Assembly: GCA_964515395.1 (NCBI GenBank) | Contig: CAZERC010000010.1 | Coordinates: 1 to 50,994 of the forward strand | Source of the DNA: UBA1876 sp964515395 | Lineage (GTDB): Bacteria; Synergistota; Synergistia; Synergistales; Thermovirgaceae | Length of the DNA stretch: 50,994 bases | Reading direction: 5' to 3' | Part shown: in pieces, positions 42,308 through 50,548 of the stretch | Layout of the letters: every line of letters starts with the position of its first letter | Position numbering within the stretch: position 1 is the stretch's first letter | Position numbers and translations under genes: made by a program | The notes under the pieces: model-generated | The model's database searches: none | Told to the model about the DNA's origin: nothing | What the model saw: only the letters and a program-made list of their open reading frames with translations

Positions 42308-42341
42308 CGAAGAAGGGGCCCCTAAAGAGGCCCCTTCTTCG
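42308..42341. terminator. Hairpin terminator after the saccharopine dehydrogenase-like remnant
   Basis: A perfect 13-bp inverted repeat (42308-42320 with 42329-42341), GC-rich at the loop side. The U-tract is weak on both strands. Confidence 0.6.
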
Positions 42342-42444
42342 TTGGACTTCAGGCCTTGCCGGGACTTTGAGAACACCCGTTTTGGGATGCATCAATCCAC
42401 AGCTCGGGATCACGACTTCGTCACCAGAGTCTTTTGACGCTCAT

Positions 42445-42469
42445 AAAAACAGCCGCAGAGCGGCTTTTT
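42445..42469 (-). terminator. Terminator of the tRNA-Ala gene
   Basis: AGCCGC and GCGGCT form a six-base stem with a three-base loop (42451-42465). It is flanked by AAAAA/TTTTT on both sides, so it works as an intrinsic terminator downstream of the tRNA on the minus strand. Confidence 0.75.
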
Positions 42470-42500
42470 GATGCTTGCCTGATCTGCGGCTGATGTGTTC

Positions 42501-42575
42501 TGGTGGAGCGTGGGGGATTCGAACCCCCGACCCCTTGCATGCCATGCAAGTGCTCTCCCGCTGAGCTAACGCCCC
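42501..42575 (-). tRNA. tRNA-Ala (anticodon GGC)
   Basis: The full cloverleaf is visible on the minus strand: acceptor GGGGCGT pairing with ACGCTCC, D-arm TAGCTCAGCGGGAGAGC, anticodon stem CTTGC/GCAAG with loop ATGGCAT (anticodon GGC, plus positions 42541-42543), and a TTCGAAT T-loop in a GGGGG/CCCCC stem. The terminal CCA is encoded (42501-42503). It reads GCC codons. Confidence 0.97.
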
Positions 42576-42594
42576 GCAAAAAGTGACGGCGCTC

Positions 42595-42623
42595 ATTATA
42601 CGAAGCATTCGGCGCCCTGTCAA
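42595..42623 (-). promoter_or_regulatory. Consensus promoter of tRNA-Ala
   Basis: Perfect TTGACA (42618-42623), a 17-base spacer and perfect TATAAT (42595-42600) on the minus strand, followed by a GC-rich discriminator as in stringently controlled stable-RNA genes. A perfect ACAGAAA/TTTCTGT palindrome (42623-42637) abuts the -35 box. Confidence 0.85.
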
Positions 42624-42678
42624 CAGAAATTTTCTGTCTTCAGGAAAGTTGTTACAAATCCGCAAATTATCGAAACCC

Positions 42679-43425
42679 CTACGGGAAAAGGGGTTCGAAG
42701 CCATTCTTCCTGAAGATTTGCCGGGATTCCGGGCTTTTTACAAAACCGAGAAAGGCAATCGCATCTTCAGCGATGTCTCCGTTTTTAAGACCATAGAAGA
42801 GCTTTACCGGTTCTGCGCTGATTCGATGCCAGGAACCCTCGAGCTTCAGGGCAATACTCAACGGGATCAATGCAACATCGACACCGCCACTTTTGACACT
42901 CAGTGCAGCCTGAAGAACATTCCCTGAAAGAACGAGTCGTTTCGCTTCCAACAGTTTTCGATAGGTTCCGTTTCTTTCAAGATACTTCTTCGCAGAAACT
43001 CCGAAGGGGGCTACCGCTGGATCAGCGATTGCAAGGCGTATCTTGCTGCTTTGAAGGAGATCAACGGAAGGAGCGTCTTCCCTGGTCCACCACAAAACGA
43101 GCGGGCATTCAGCCAAAGGCCTTACGCGTACCAGTTTGTCTTTCTCTTCCAGGTACCTGGCCCATTCTTCGTTGGCACTCAGGAAAAATTCGTAAGGCGC
43201 TCCCATTTCCATTTGCCGTGCCAGGGTCCCCGAGGCCGCGAACACACCAGTTGGGCTGTTCCCGTTCTTGACCTCATAGGCCTTGGTAATCTCTTCCATG
43301 ACAAGCTGGAGGCTTGAAGCTGCAGCGTAAAGACTGGGTTCTGCCGCTGCAGCAACAGCAGGAAGCACGAGCAGAATAACCATGATGCCGGCTACCAGGG
43401 TTTTTATGTTCGCTTGCCGCCTCAT
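42679..43425 (-). CDS. modA: Molybdate ABC transporter substrate-binding protein ModA
   Basis: Periplasmic oxyanion-binding protein. The start is ATG 43425, ten bases after GGAGG; the frame runs further upstream but overlaps the previous gene. The 248-residue product has a signal peptide (about 1-26, cleavage near AVAAAAEP). The mature part has ModA landmarks: LYAAASSLQLVMEEI, FAASGTLARQMEMGAPYEFFLSA (split by the binding loop), and RLAIADPAVAPFGVSAKKYLE. It is last in a modB-modC-xdhC-moeA-like-modA series, an unusual position. The substrate may be molybdate or tungstate. Confidence 0.9.
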   Translation of the reverse strand: MRRQANIKTLVAGIMVILLVLPAVAAAAEPSLYAAASSLQLVMEEITKAYEVKNGNSPTGVFAASGTLARQMEMGAPYEFFLSANEEWARYLEEKDKLVRVRPLAECPLVLWWTREDAPSVDLLQSSKIRLAIADPAVAPFGVSAKKYLERNGTYRKLLEAKRLVLSGNVLQAALSVKSGGVDVALIPLSIALKLEGSWHRISAEPVKLFYGLKNGDIAEDAIAFLGFVKSPESRQIFRKNGFEPLFP

Positions 43426-43481
43426 TTGGACAATTCCTCCAATCTTGTCAATCACGAAGTGGTATTGACGCACCAACCGAT

Positions 43482-44498
43482 TTAGAACCTTGCGAAATGG
43501 CATTTGGGAAAGATGCAAACAGGACAGTTGGAGCACAAGCCGCCGACGCCCCAACTTGCTATGTCAAGTTCATCTTCCAGGCCAGCGAAAAGAGCGACCA
43601 GAAGCCTGTCGAGGGAAGTCCTCTCGCTGTGAACCACACAGGCCGGTGCCCCTATGATCCACGTATTTCCCTTTCGGGCCAGCATCAGGTTCGAACCGGG
43701 GATTGCCGGGACACCCTTGAAGAGAACATCCTCGGACGTTTCAGTGATTGCGGCGGGGGTACGGTCTTCGAGGTCAACGCTCATTCCGCCCGTGCAAATG
43801 ACCACGTCAGCTCCGTCTTCCAGGAAGCTCTCGATGGCCTCGATGATTTCCTCTTTTTCGTCACCACAAATCTTTTGTCCTTCATAGGTTCCACCGAATT
43901 CATCAAGTTTCCGCTTCAGTTTCTCCTCGAACACATCTTTTATCAGGCCTTTTTTGATCTCGCTCCCCGTCGTCACCAGAGCCACACTCAGATTCCGGAA
44001 AGGCACGAGATGAAAGGCTTTTGCCTTTCCGAGGGCTTTTTCCATGTCCCCGGCTTTCAGGCTTAACGGGAGGATCCGAAAACTCGCCGCAACTTCGCCA
44101 GGCGCCAGTATGCTGTTGGGGGGACATGTCGCAAAAGACCAGGTCCTGTCTTGATTCACCTGTCTTACCATCTCGGGATCAAAACGTGCGACTCCCGACG
44201 TTGTTGCCACAAGACGACATCGGCCTTCTTCAGGGCCATCTATCCTGAGCCCTTCGCCCTGCAGTGCTTTTGCAAGTTGCATTGCCGCATCATCTTCGTG
44301 GATTTCATCGTCATCGAGCTCGAGGATCGGCAAGTTCAACCGCCCCATGCTTCGTAGTACGGGCAGGTCCGCCTCAGTGATGATCTGCCCTCTCCTGAAA
44401 CGAGCACCTTTGGTCTTTTTTTCCGTGTCGATCTGCGTCAGATCGTGGGCAAGTGCCTGTCCGACTGCTTCTTCTATCGGCATGCTCCTGATTTTCAC
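43482..44498 (-). CDS. Molybdopterin-binding protein (MoeA/MogA-like fold) with C-terminal cysteine cluster
   Basis: The 338-residue product starts with GTG (GGAGG eight bases upstream). The N-terminal part (about 1-150) is unlike MoeA domains I-II. The central and C-terminal part carries the MoaB/MogA/MoeA molybdopterin-binding fold (VALVTTGSEIKKG, then DVVICTGGMSVDLEDRTP, then PGSNLMLARKG). The extreme C-terminus has four cysteines, Cys322, Cys325, Cys328 and Cys333 (C-x2-C-x2-C-x4-C), which could bind metal or an Fe-S cluster. Proteins of this form accompany XdhC in molybdenum-hydroxylase maturation loci. Its role here is probably cofactor handling. Confidence 0.85.
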   Translation of the reverse strand: MKIRSMPIEEAVGQALAHDLTQIDTEKKTKGARFRRGQIITEADLPVLRSMGRLNLPILELDDDEIHEDDAAMQLAKALQGEGLRIDGPEEGRCRLVATTSGVARFDPEMVRQVNQDRTWSFATCPPNSILAPGEVAASFRILPLSLKAGDMEKALGKAKAFHLVPFRNLSVALVTTGSEIKKGLIKDVFEEKLKRKLDEFGGTYEGQKICGDEKEEIIEAIESFLEDGADVVICTGGMSVDLEDRTPAAITETSEDVLFKGVPAIPGSNLMLARKGNTWIIGAPACVVHSERTSLDRLLVALFAGLEDELDIASWGVGGLCSNCPVCIFPKCHFARF

Positions 44499-44533
44499 GT
44501 GTATGTCCTCCTTTATGCCTTCTGATCAAGGTT

Positions 44534-45352
44534 TTACTCGTACTGCCCGTAAGGGTTCCGGAGGGTTGTGATGTCTGCACCTCGGATCATGCCAATGATT
44601 TCGGCCAGTATGGACACAGCGATTTCCTCGGGGGTCTCTGCCTCGATGGGCAAACCTATCGGCTGAAAAAGTCCGTCCAGAAATTCTTTCGACACGCCGC
44701 TTTCCTCAAGATGTTCTCTCATGGCGGCTATCTTTTTCCGGGAACCGATGACACCAAGGTAGGCCATGGGGCGACCTTCAAGATGTCTCACGACATCTTC
44801 GTCGAGGGAATGTCCGCGGGTCATGACGACAACATGGGAAGAACGGTCAAGTGAAATCGCGCCCTCACCGAAGGCCTCTTCCAGCGGACATGACACGGTC
44901 TTGCACCACGGGATTCTCTCGGGGTTGGCGTATTCCTCTCGTTCGTCCCAGATGACGGTTTTGAATTGTGCCGCTGTCGCGATCCTGGCCAGGGCCAGGC
45001 CGACATGTCCGGCGCCGAAAATGACGATCTTCGGTTCCAGGCCAAGTGGTTCAAGCAAAATGACGGCTTCGCCCCCACAAACTGACTGGCCGGCGCTTTC
45101 GGCTTCTCGGAGGACAGCTTCATGGAGCTGTGGACCACTTCGCGCTTCTATCATTTTCAAGGCCTTCTCGGTCACGATTTTCTCGGTGGGGCCGCCCCCT
45201 ATGGTTCCTTCAGTGGATCCGTCGGAGCGCACCCACATGCAGGCCCCCAAATCACGAGGCGTTGAGCCTTCCGAATTGACCACCGTGCAGAGCACTCCGG
45301 ATTTGCCATTTTCGAGTTCTTTATTGATGAGGTGCAAGAGACCTGGATTCAC
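44534..45352 (-). CDS. XdhC-family molybdenum cofactor maturation protein
   Basis: XdhC/CoxI proteins bind and sulfurate Moco and insert it into xanthine-dehydrogenase-type enzymes. The 272-residue product starts with GTG nine bases after GGAGG, inside the end of modC (32-base overlap). The XdhC/CoxI N-terminal domain shows SEGSTPRDLGACM and GTIGGGPTEKIV, with QSVCGGEAVILLEP. The C-terminal Rossmann domain starts with IVIFGAGHVGLALARIA and includes YLGVIGSRKK. No molybdenum hydroxylase structural gene is in the window, so its client lies elsewhere. Confidence 0.92.
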   Translation of the reverse strand: MNPGLLHLINKELENGKSGVLCTVVNSEGSTPRDLGACMWVRSDGSTEGTIGGGPTEKIVTEKALKMIEARSGPQLHEAVLREAESAGQSVCGGEAVILLEPLGLEPKIVIFGAGHVGLALARIATAAQFKTVIWDEREEYANPERIPWCKTVSCPLEEAFGEGAISLDRSSHVVVMTRGHSLDEDVVRHLEGRPMAYLGVIGSRKKIAAMREHLEESGVSKEFLDGLFQPIGLPIEAETPEEIAVSILAEIIGMIRGADITTLRNPYGQYE

Positions 45353-46457
45353 TGGCTTCAGCCTCCTTCTTTTGGGTATCGTAGAGAATCAGCTCTACAG
45401 AATCGGGGTGGAAAGCAAAGCTGACGTCCTCCCCGGTCCGCAAAGCCTGTGAACAGAATACAGGTTCTTTCTGCTCGATCTGCCATATGCCGGAATCGGT
45501 TGACACATGAATACGGAAAACTCCACCTTCGAGCAGAATATCTTCTATTTTCCCCGTAAACACGTTGGGGGATATTTCTTCGTCGACAGGAAGACGCGGA
45601 TCAAGAAGCCTGATCATGTCCGGCCTGATAAAAGCAAAACCCTCGCCGGTCCCATCGTATTCCCTGACGGCAATTTCTTTTCCATTCCATCGGAAAACCC
45701 TCTGGCCGTCATGATTCAAGGTTATGGCACCTTCCAGGAGGTTGCCCCACCCCATCATCTTCCAAAAGCGAAGGCGCCCCTTGCCGTGCATAAGATCTTC
45801 GACACAAATGGATTCCGTCATGGTCCCTTCATGCATGAAATGGACACTGTCCCCCAGGGCACAAATGTCTTCAACATGATGGGTAACATAAATAAAGGGA
45901 ACACCTGTTTCCTGCTGAAGGTTTCGAAGCTCCCTCCGGAGGTTCCGTTTGAGGGGACCGTCGAGAGCACTGAATGGTTCATCCAAAAGCAAGGCTTTGG
46001 GGCGCACAGCCAACGCCCGAGCCAAAGCGACCCGTTGTCGTTGCCCCCCGGAAAGTTGCGATGGATATCTTTTTTCAAAATTTTCTATTCGCATCCGGGC
46101 AAGCCAGCGATGTGCATCTTCGAGAGTCTTTTTGCTTCTCGGTGCCTCGCAGCCGAAGGTCACATTTTCCAGGACGGTCAAATGGGGGAAAAGCGAAAGA
46201 TTCTGCGGCATCAGGCAAACACCCCGGCGATGAGGTGGAAGGTTGACGCCCTTTGCGGGTTCGCTCATGACGTGACCGTCGAGTTTGATGGATCCGCCGG
46301 TAATGCTATGAAGACCTGAAAGACACCTCAAGAAAAGGCTCTTTCCTGATCCGCTCGGACCGAAGACAACGCCCGTCTCACGGCCTATGCTGAAATCGAC
46401 TTCAAGCTGAAACTGCCCTGCCCTGGCGTGAAAGGATGCCTCAATATATCCGCTCAT
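45321..46457 (-). CDS. modC: Molybdate ABC transporter ATP-binding protein ModC
   Basis: Energises molybdate or tungstate uptake. The start is ATG 46457 (GGAG ten bases upstream), giving 378 residues. Walker A GPSGSGKS is at 33-40, signature LSGGQ at 135-139, Walker B LLLDEPFSALD, and YVTHHVEDI completes the ATPase. The C-terminal region (about 280-360) has a TOBE-like beta domain that may sense the oxyanion. It overlaps modB by 17 bases and xdhC by 32, tight coupling throughout. Confidence 0.92.
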   Translation of the reverse strand: MSGYIEASFHARAGQFQLEVDFSIGRETGVVFGPSGSGKSLFLRCLSGLHSITGGSIKLDGHVMSEPAKGVNLPPHRRGVCLMPQNLSLFPHLTVLENVTFGCEAPRSKKTLEDAHRWLARMRIENFEKRYPSQLSGGQRQRVALARALAVRPKALLLDEPFSALDGPLKRNLRRELRNLQQETGVPFIYVTHHVEDICALGDSVHFMHEGTMTESICVEDLMHGKGRLRFWKMMGWGNLLEGAITLNHDGQRVFRWNGKEIAVREYDGTGEGFAFIRPDMIRLLDPRLPVDEEISPNVFTGKIEDILLEGGVFRIHVSTDSGIWQIEQKEPVFCSQALRTGEDVSFAFHPDSVELILYDTQKKEAEASESRSLAPHQ

Positions 46458-47085
46458 GTGCACCAGTCTCCAGACTCTTGACGAACCACAGGCTCGCAAT
46501 ACCGATGCCTACCAGCAAAAGGGCTGCAAAATGCGCCTGTGCAAAGTTCAGGGATTCAACCTGACCATAGATATACAGTGGCAAGGTTTGTGTGCGACCG
46601 GGGATGTTTCCCGCCACCATCAGGGTCACGCCAAAATCTCCAAGCACTCTGGCCGAAGAAAGGCCCAACCCTATCAGGAGGGTCCTTTTCGCCAGAGGAA
46701 AGGTAATCTTCCTGAAAACTGCAAATTTCGACTTCCCCATCGTCAGGGCTGTTTCCTCGAGATCCCGGTTTACAGAGGAAAAGGCTGCCCTGGATGACTG
46801 GATCATTATCGGGACGGCCGGAATGAAGGCAGCCAGGGCCGCACCGGGGAAACCAAAAACAAAACCCGCGTTTTGAAAAAGCTCCACCCGCCCGAGAGAA
46901 AACAGAAGATAAAAACCCATTACAGATGGAGGCAAAACGATGGGAAGTTGCACAAGCAATGAGACAAAAGACTTCCCCCAAAAATTCTTTCGTGCAAGAA
47001 TCCAGCCCAAAAGACCTCCGACAAGCAGGAGCAACGGGACGTCTGCCAGAAGGACTTTCAGGCTGACCCCAAAGGCTTCAGACAT
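46441..47085 (-). CDS. modB: Molybdate ABC transporter permease ModB
   Basis: The 214-residue permease has five or six predicted membrane helices. The ABC-interaction EAA loop reads EETALTMGKSKFAVFRKITFP. The LPIVLPPSVMGFYLL segment and GDFGVTLMVAGNIPGRTQTL are typical ModB stretches. It starts 36 bases after the DUF364-like gene and overlaps modC by 17 bases. Confidence 0.93.
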   Translation of the reverse strand: MSEAFGVSLKVLLADVPLLLLVGGLLGWILARKNFWGKSFVSLLVQLPIVLPPSVMGFYLLFSLGRVELFQNAGFVFGFPGAALAAFIPAVPIMIQSSRAAFSSVNRDLEETALTMGKSKFAVFRKITFPLAKRTLLIGLGLSSARVLGDFGVTLMVAGNIPGRTQTLPLYIYGQVESLNFAQAHFAALLLVGIGIASLWFVKSLETGAHERIY

Positions 47086-47121
47086 CGCTCGGGATCTCCC
47101 CTTCGCGAAAACGATGTGATC

Positions 47122-47535
47122 TCATTTGGATTCGGGACACCATCGTTCAACTCCGCAAAACACTGCTGGAGCGGCACCGCTGGTTCCGAACACAAAAAAG
47201 GGAACGTTGAATTTCTGAAAACTTCGTTCAACTTCTGAATATGTGGCATTGACGAAACTCGAGCCGGTAACCACCCCGAAAGAAACCTCTTTCACCATTG
47301 TTTCGAGATCTGTTTCTCCGTCAGCAATCTTTATACCATACACAGTGCGTCTGATGTTCTCCTTATCCAGATCGACCACCCGAACTCGTTCCGGGCCGAA
47401 CATTTCAGAGGCGGCCTCAATGAATGCAGGCTGATATCCAACAATGAGGACTTTTGCATCTTCACCCAAGCGTTCGGACAAATGCCTCGCCATTTCCCAT
47501 GCACACTCTTCCATTGACTCGTTTCGACAATGCAC
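47122..47535 (-). CDS. DUF364-like Rossmann protein, N-terminus uncertain
   Basis: The C-terminal half of a DUF364 (putative heavy-metal chelation / Rossmann-like) protein: AKVLIVGYQPAFIEAASEMFG, VRVVDLDKENI, FGVVTGSSFVNATY and a final PFFVFGTSGAAPAVF with RWCP. Calling it from GTG 47535 gives 137 residues, but this start has no ribosome site. The reading frame continues upstream with protein-like sequence to an in-frame TGA at 47619-47617, and beyond that to an ATG at 47655 with a GAGGAG site. It is first in the molybdenum operon, 36 bases before modB. Confidence 0.7.
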   Translation of the reverse strand: MHCRNESMEECAWEMARHLSERLGEDAKVLIVGYQPAFIEAASEMFGPERVRVVDLDKENIRRTVYGIKIADGETDLETMVKEVSFGVVTGSSFVNATYSEVERSFQKFNVPFFVFGTSGAAPAVFCGVERWCPESK

Positions 47536-47655
47536 GGTATTTGTGACGACACCCAGCCCTCCCGTTACCGTACCTCTGGTGAGTATCTGCTCTTTGTCTT
47601 CATGTGCTCCATCCTCTCAAGAAATGGAGTCTCCGGCAATCCCGGGGCAGTTCAT
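47536..47655 (-). other. Upstream extension of the DUF364-like frame, with an in-frame TGA at codon 13
   Basis: ATG 47655 (AGAGGAG just upstream) opens a frame that meets TGA after 12 codons and then continues without another stop into the DUF364-like gene. Possible readings are a nonsense mutation, a chance upstream ATG with an unseen start, or selenocysteine. I see no convincing bacterial SECIS hairpin after the TGA and no CxxU-type redox motif, so selenocysteine is the least supported. Confidence 0.45.
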
Positions 47656-47842
47656 CGTCTCCTCTGGCGATATTTCGGGAGAGGCTCTGTTAAAATGTAA
47701 AAGAATCTGTCAGGCCCGTGTGGAAACAGACATTCTATGCGGTGGTAACCTTTACGACCAGGCAAGGCCCCAATTCCATCCACTCCGTGCAACCACCCGT
47801 CCACCAGAATGCGGAATGCGGTTTTCCGGGAGAGTGAATGAC

Positions 47843-49576
47843 ATGAGATTTAAGATACCGGGAGTCCTTTCTCTCATATTACTTTTCACCATAGTTATCG
47901 GTGTCCGGGCTGAAGCCGCCGGAGTAACCCGGGGAGCCCTCATCTCCACTATCGTTTCCACTTTGGATCTGCCCCTTTGGTCGGGCAACAGATTTTTCAA
48001 AGATATTTCCGCCGCACACCCTCACGCCCGGGCCGTAGAATCGGCGGCTGCACTGGGAATACTGCCACCGATGGAGAAGTTCTATCCCGACATCGAGGCA
48101 TCCCGGGCGGAAGCGCTCATGTATTCTCTCAGGAGCCTTGGATTGGCCAAGGAAGCCGCGATCATCGACCGTCTCGCTTTCAAGAGAAACGGCAATCTGC
48201 CGGCCTATATTCAGCCCTACTTTCGAATCGCCGAAACCATGGAATCGAAACCTCCCGGGATCTTTCTTTCCAAACCGGAACTGCCCATGGCAACAGGAGA
48301 GCTCGGGGCACTGAAACAATGGCTTCTGGCATGCAGGCGTCACCTGCTGTGGGAAGAGTCATTCGAAGGCGACAAAACGACACTGATCCTGCACAGGGAA
48401 AACATCGGGAGACCCCCTGCCAGCTGGGCCATTCAGGCGGGAGTGTTTCCCGCCGGGGCAAAGGAGGCGGAAGCTCTCAGCAGGAAAATCAAGGGCCGTG
48501 GACTTCCCTGCACGGTAGAGGCAAGGCCTTCGGGAAGCGTGGTCCTGGTCGGCCCCTTCCTTCACTATGTCGAAGCCTGGGCAAAAACGGATCATATCAA
48601 GGATATCGGTGAAACAAAAATCGTGCCCTTCGAGGATCGGCCTTCAAACGCACTTTTCTGGAGTGCCATTGTTTCCGACATGAATCGCTTTATGCCTCGG
48701 ATCGTCACTGCCGGGGAGATTGCCGGAAGGAAACAGCCTCTTTCATGGATTGCACTACATTCGGAAGCCGAAGGGGCTGTCAACGGCGGGTTCTTCAACG
48801 GAGTCCACATCATAGGGAGCCTCGTAACGAGAGGCTTCCCCGTCAACGAACCCTGGCAAAACAGGTCGGCTATTGGCTGGAACAATAATGGGACACTAAG
48901 CTTCGGCTCCGGCAGCTTCAGGACGATTCTTCACTCCGGCGGTGAATCTCTAGAGATAAGCAGACATAACAGCACGCCGGCACAAAATGAGGCAGCTATG
49001 TACTCACCCCACATCTGGTATTTCGCATCGGGCATCCCCGACGATGCACTGGAAGGCAAGGTTGTCTCAGGAAAGCTTGCAGAAATCAAGGGCGCACACC
49101 TTTCGAATCATTTCGTGCCCAGAGACGGGTATCTCGTTGTGGCCAGGGGATTTTCCGCCAACAGGCTGCGCCGTTTTCCAAAGGATACGCCAGTTGAAAT
49201 TGAACTCTCCTGGCGGGACAAGAAGTTCGAAAAGTGCACCGATGTCCTGCAGGCCGGCCCGATGTTGCTTTTGAACGGAAAACGAGCGCTTTCGCCTGAA
49301 GGTTTTTCAAGCAGTTTCATCAACGGACGCCACCCTCGTTCGGTGGCCGGGACAAACGGCCGGAATCTCTGGTGGATCGTCATCGACGGCAGGGATTCCT
49401 GGCACAGCCTCGGATGCACCCTCGAAGAGGCGGCCTCCCTGGCGGCCGGTCTCGGCCTCGATGAGGCGCTCAATCTCGATGGCGGCGGCTCATCGACGAT
49501 GTGGTGGCAAGGGGCCATAGTCAACAGCCCGTCAGGCACGTCAGAGCGACCGCTTCCCTACGCAGTGGTATTCTGA
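47843..49576 (+). CDS. Exported SPOR and phosphodiester glycosidase (NAGPA) domain protein
   Basis: The start is ATG 47843 (GGAGAG eight bases upstream); a longer open frame upstream overlaps the divergent gene and is not coding-like. The 577-residue product has a signal peptide (about 1-26). An SLH/S-layer-like helical region (about 28-165, with GALISTIVSTLDLP) follows, then a SPOR-type domain (about 193-245, WAIQAGVFPAGAKEA to VVLVGPF) that would bind peptidoglycan glycan strands. The C-terminal phosphodiester glycosidase domain carries AVNGGFFNG (312-320) and NLDGGGSSTMW (from about 544), the catalytic hallmark of the NAGPA family. The likely site of action is the cell wall. Confidence 0.87.
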   Translation: MRFKIPGVLSLILLFTIVIGVRAEAAGVTRGALISTIVSTLDLPLWSGNRFFKDISAAHPHARAVESAAALGILPPMEKFYPDIEASRAEALMYSLRSLGLAKEAAIIDRLAFKRNGNLPAYIQPYFRIAETMESKPPGIFLSKPELPMATGELGALKQWLLACRRHLLWEESFEGDKTTLILHRENIGRPPASWAIQAGVFPAGAKEAEALSRKIKGRGLPCTVEARPSGSVVLVGPFLHYVEAWAKTDHIKDIGETKIVPFEDRPSNALFWSAIVSDMNRFMPRIVTAGEIAGRKQPLSWIALHSEAEGAVNGGFFNGVHIIGSLVTRGFPVNEPWQNRSAIGWNNNGTLSFGSGSFRTILHSGGESLEISRHNSTPAQNEAAMYSPHIWYFASGIPDDALEGKVVSGKLAEIKGAHLSNHFVPRDGYLVVARGFSANRLRRFPKDTPVEIELSWRDKKFEKCTDVLQAGPMLLLNGKRALSPEGFSSSFINGRHPRSVAGTNGRNLWWIVIDGRDSWHSLGCTLEEAASLAAGLGLDEALNLDGGGSSTMWWQGAIVNSPSGTSERPLPYAVVF

Positions 49577-50439
49577 ATAGGAGTCTTTGGATATTCCTTG
49601 ACCCACACATCACGCTGCGGAAAGGGAATGACGATGCCTTCCTTGTCGAAGGCTTCTTTCAGCCTGAGCCTGAACTCTCTTGCGATGAACCACTGCTCCC
49701 CTGGAACGGTCTTGATAAGTGCCCTGAGATTGATTGAACTGTCCGCAAATTCGTGGATTCCCTGAATCGCCGGGTCGCCCAGGACCTTGCCCGGCAAATC
49801 GGCTTTTATCTGCTGACTGACTTCTTCCATCACCGCCAGGGCCTTGCGAACATCCGTATCGTAGGATACTCCGACGATGACCTTGGCCTGGGACCAGTGT
49901 TTCGTTGCATTCACCAGTTCTCCTATGGTTCCGTTGGGTATGATGATGTAATTCCCGTCCAGATCCGAAAGGTGGGTCGTCCTCAGGGTAAAGCGCTCAA
50001 CGGTTCCGAAATATTCTCCGATCTTCACCACGTCACCAACAGCGTAGTGGTCCTCGATGATGACGAAAATCCCGTTCAGGAAATCGCGTATAATGTTCTG
50101 GGCCGCAAGGGAAATGGCGAGACCGGCGATACCAAGCCCCGTCAGAACTGGCATGATGTCTATGCCAATGCTGCTTAAAAACATCAGGAAGGCGAAGACG
50201 AGGAGGATGGCCCGGATAATATCGAGGGCGAGTTTTCTCAGGGTGCCCAGCCGCTTCATTCGCGACTCTCTTTCATGCTTGGCGAGACCACGTGTCTTGT
50301 TTTTCCTGATCATCTCCATGGCTTGATCAAAGATTTTGCCCAGGATCCGTCGCAGGATCCTGTCGACGACAAACCATCCTGCGACAATCAATACGGGCTG
50401 AACCCATTTCCATTCCATGATCATCTCGATGGGATCCAC
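49558..50439 (-). CDS. Small-conductance mechanosensitive channel, MscS family
   Basis: The 293-residue product has membrane helices near 12-32 and 68-92, and the pore helix TM3 near 95-130 with glycine-alanine packing (GLGIAGLAISLAAQNIIRDFLNGIF). The cytoplasmic beta and alpha/beta domains follow (GDVVKIGEYFGTVERFTLRTT, IIIPNGTI). It would open under hypo-osmotic stress. The start is GTG 50439 after AGGAG. Its 3' end overlaps the convergent NAGPA gene by 19 bases. Confidence 0.93.
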   Translation of the reverse strand: MDPIEMIMEWKWVQPVLIVAGWFVVDRILRRILGKIFDQAMEMIRKNKTRGLAKHERESRMKRLGTLRKLALDIIRAILLVFAFLMFLSSIGIDIMPVLTGLGIAGLAISLAAQNIIRDFLNGIFVIIEDHYAVGDVVKIGEYFGTVERFTLRTTHLSDLDGNYIIIPNGTIGELVNATKHWSQAKVIVGVSYDTDVRKALAVMEEVSQQIKADLPGKVLGDPAIQGIHEFADSSINLRALIKTVPGEQWFIAREFRLRLKEAFDKEGIVIPFPQRDVWVKEYPKTPIQNTTA

Positions 50440-50548
50440 GGAACATCACTCCTGTTCAGGGTGTATTTTTATGAAGTAGCCCAAATACAATACCATTTTG
50501 GGCCTGCTTTCCGGCAGGTTTATAAAAAACAGACCAGGAGGTGAAATT

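Noticed and set aside
47570..47619. SECIS-type hairpin after the in-frame TGA
   Set aside because: Only four-base pairings with internal mismatches could be drawn at the right distance, and no CxxU motif is present.
47656..47842. Molybdenum-cofactor riboswitch upstream of the molybdenum operon
   Set aside because: I looked for the conserved GC-rich stems and the tandem CUCC/GGG elements and could not find a convincing match.
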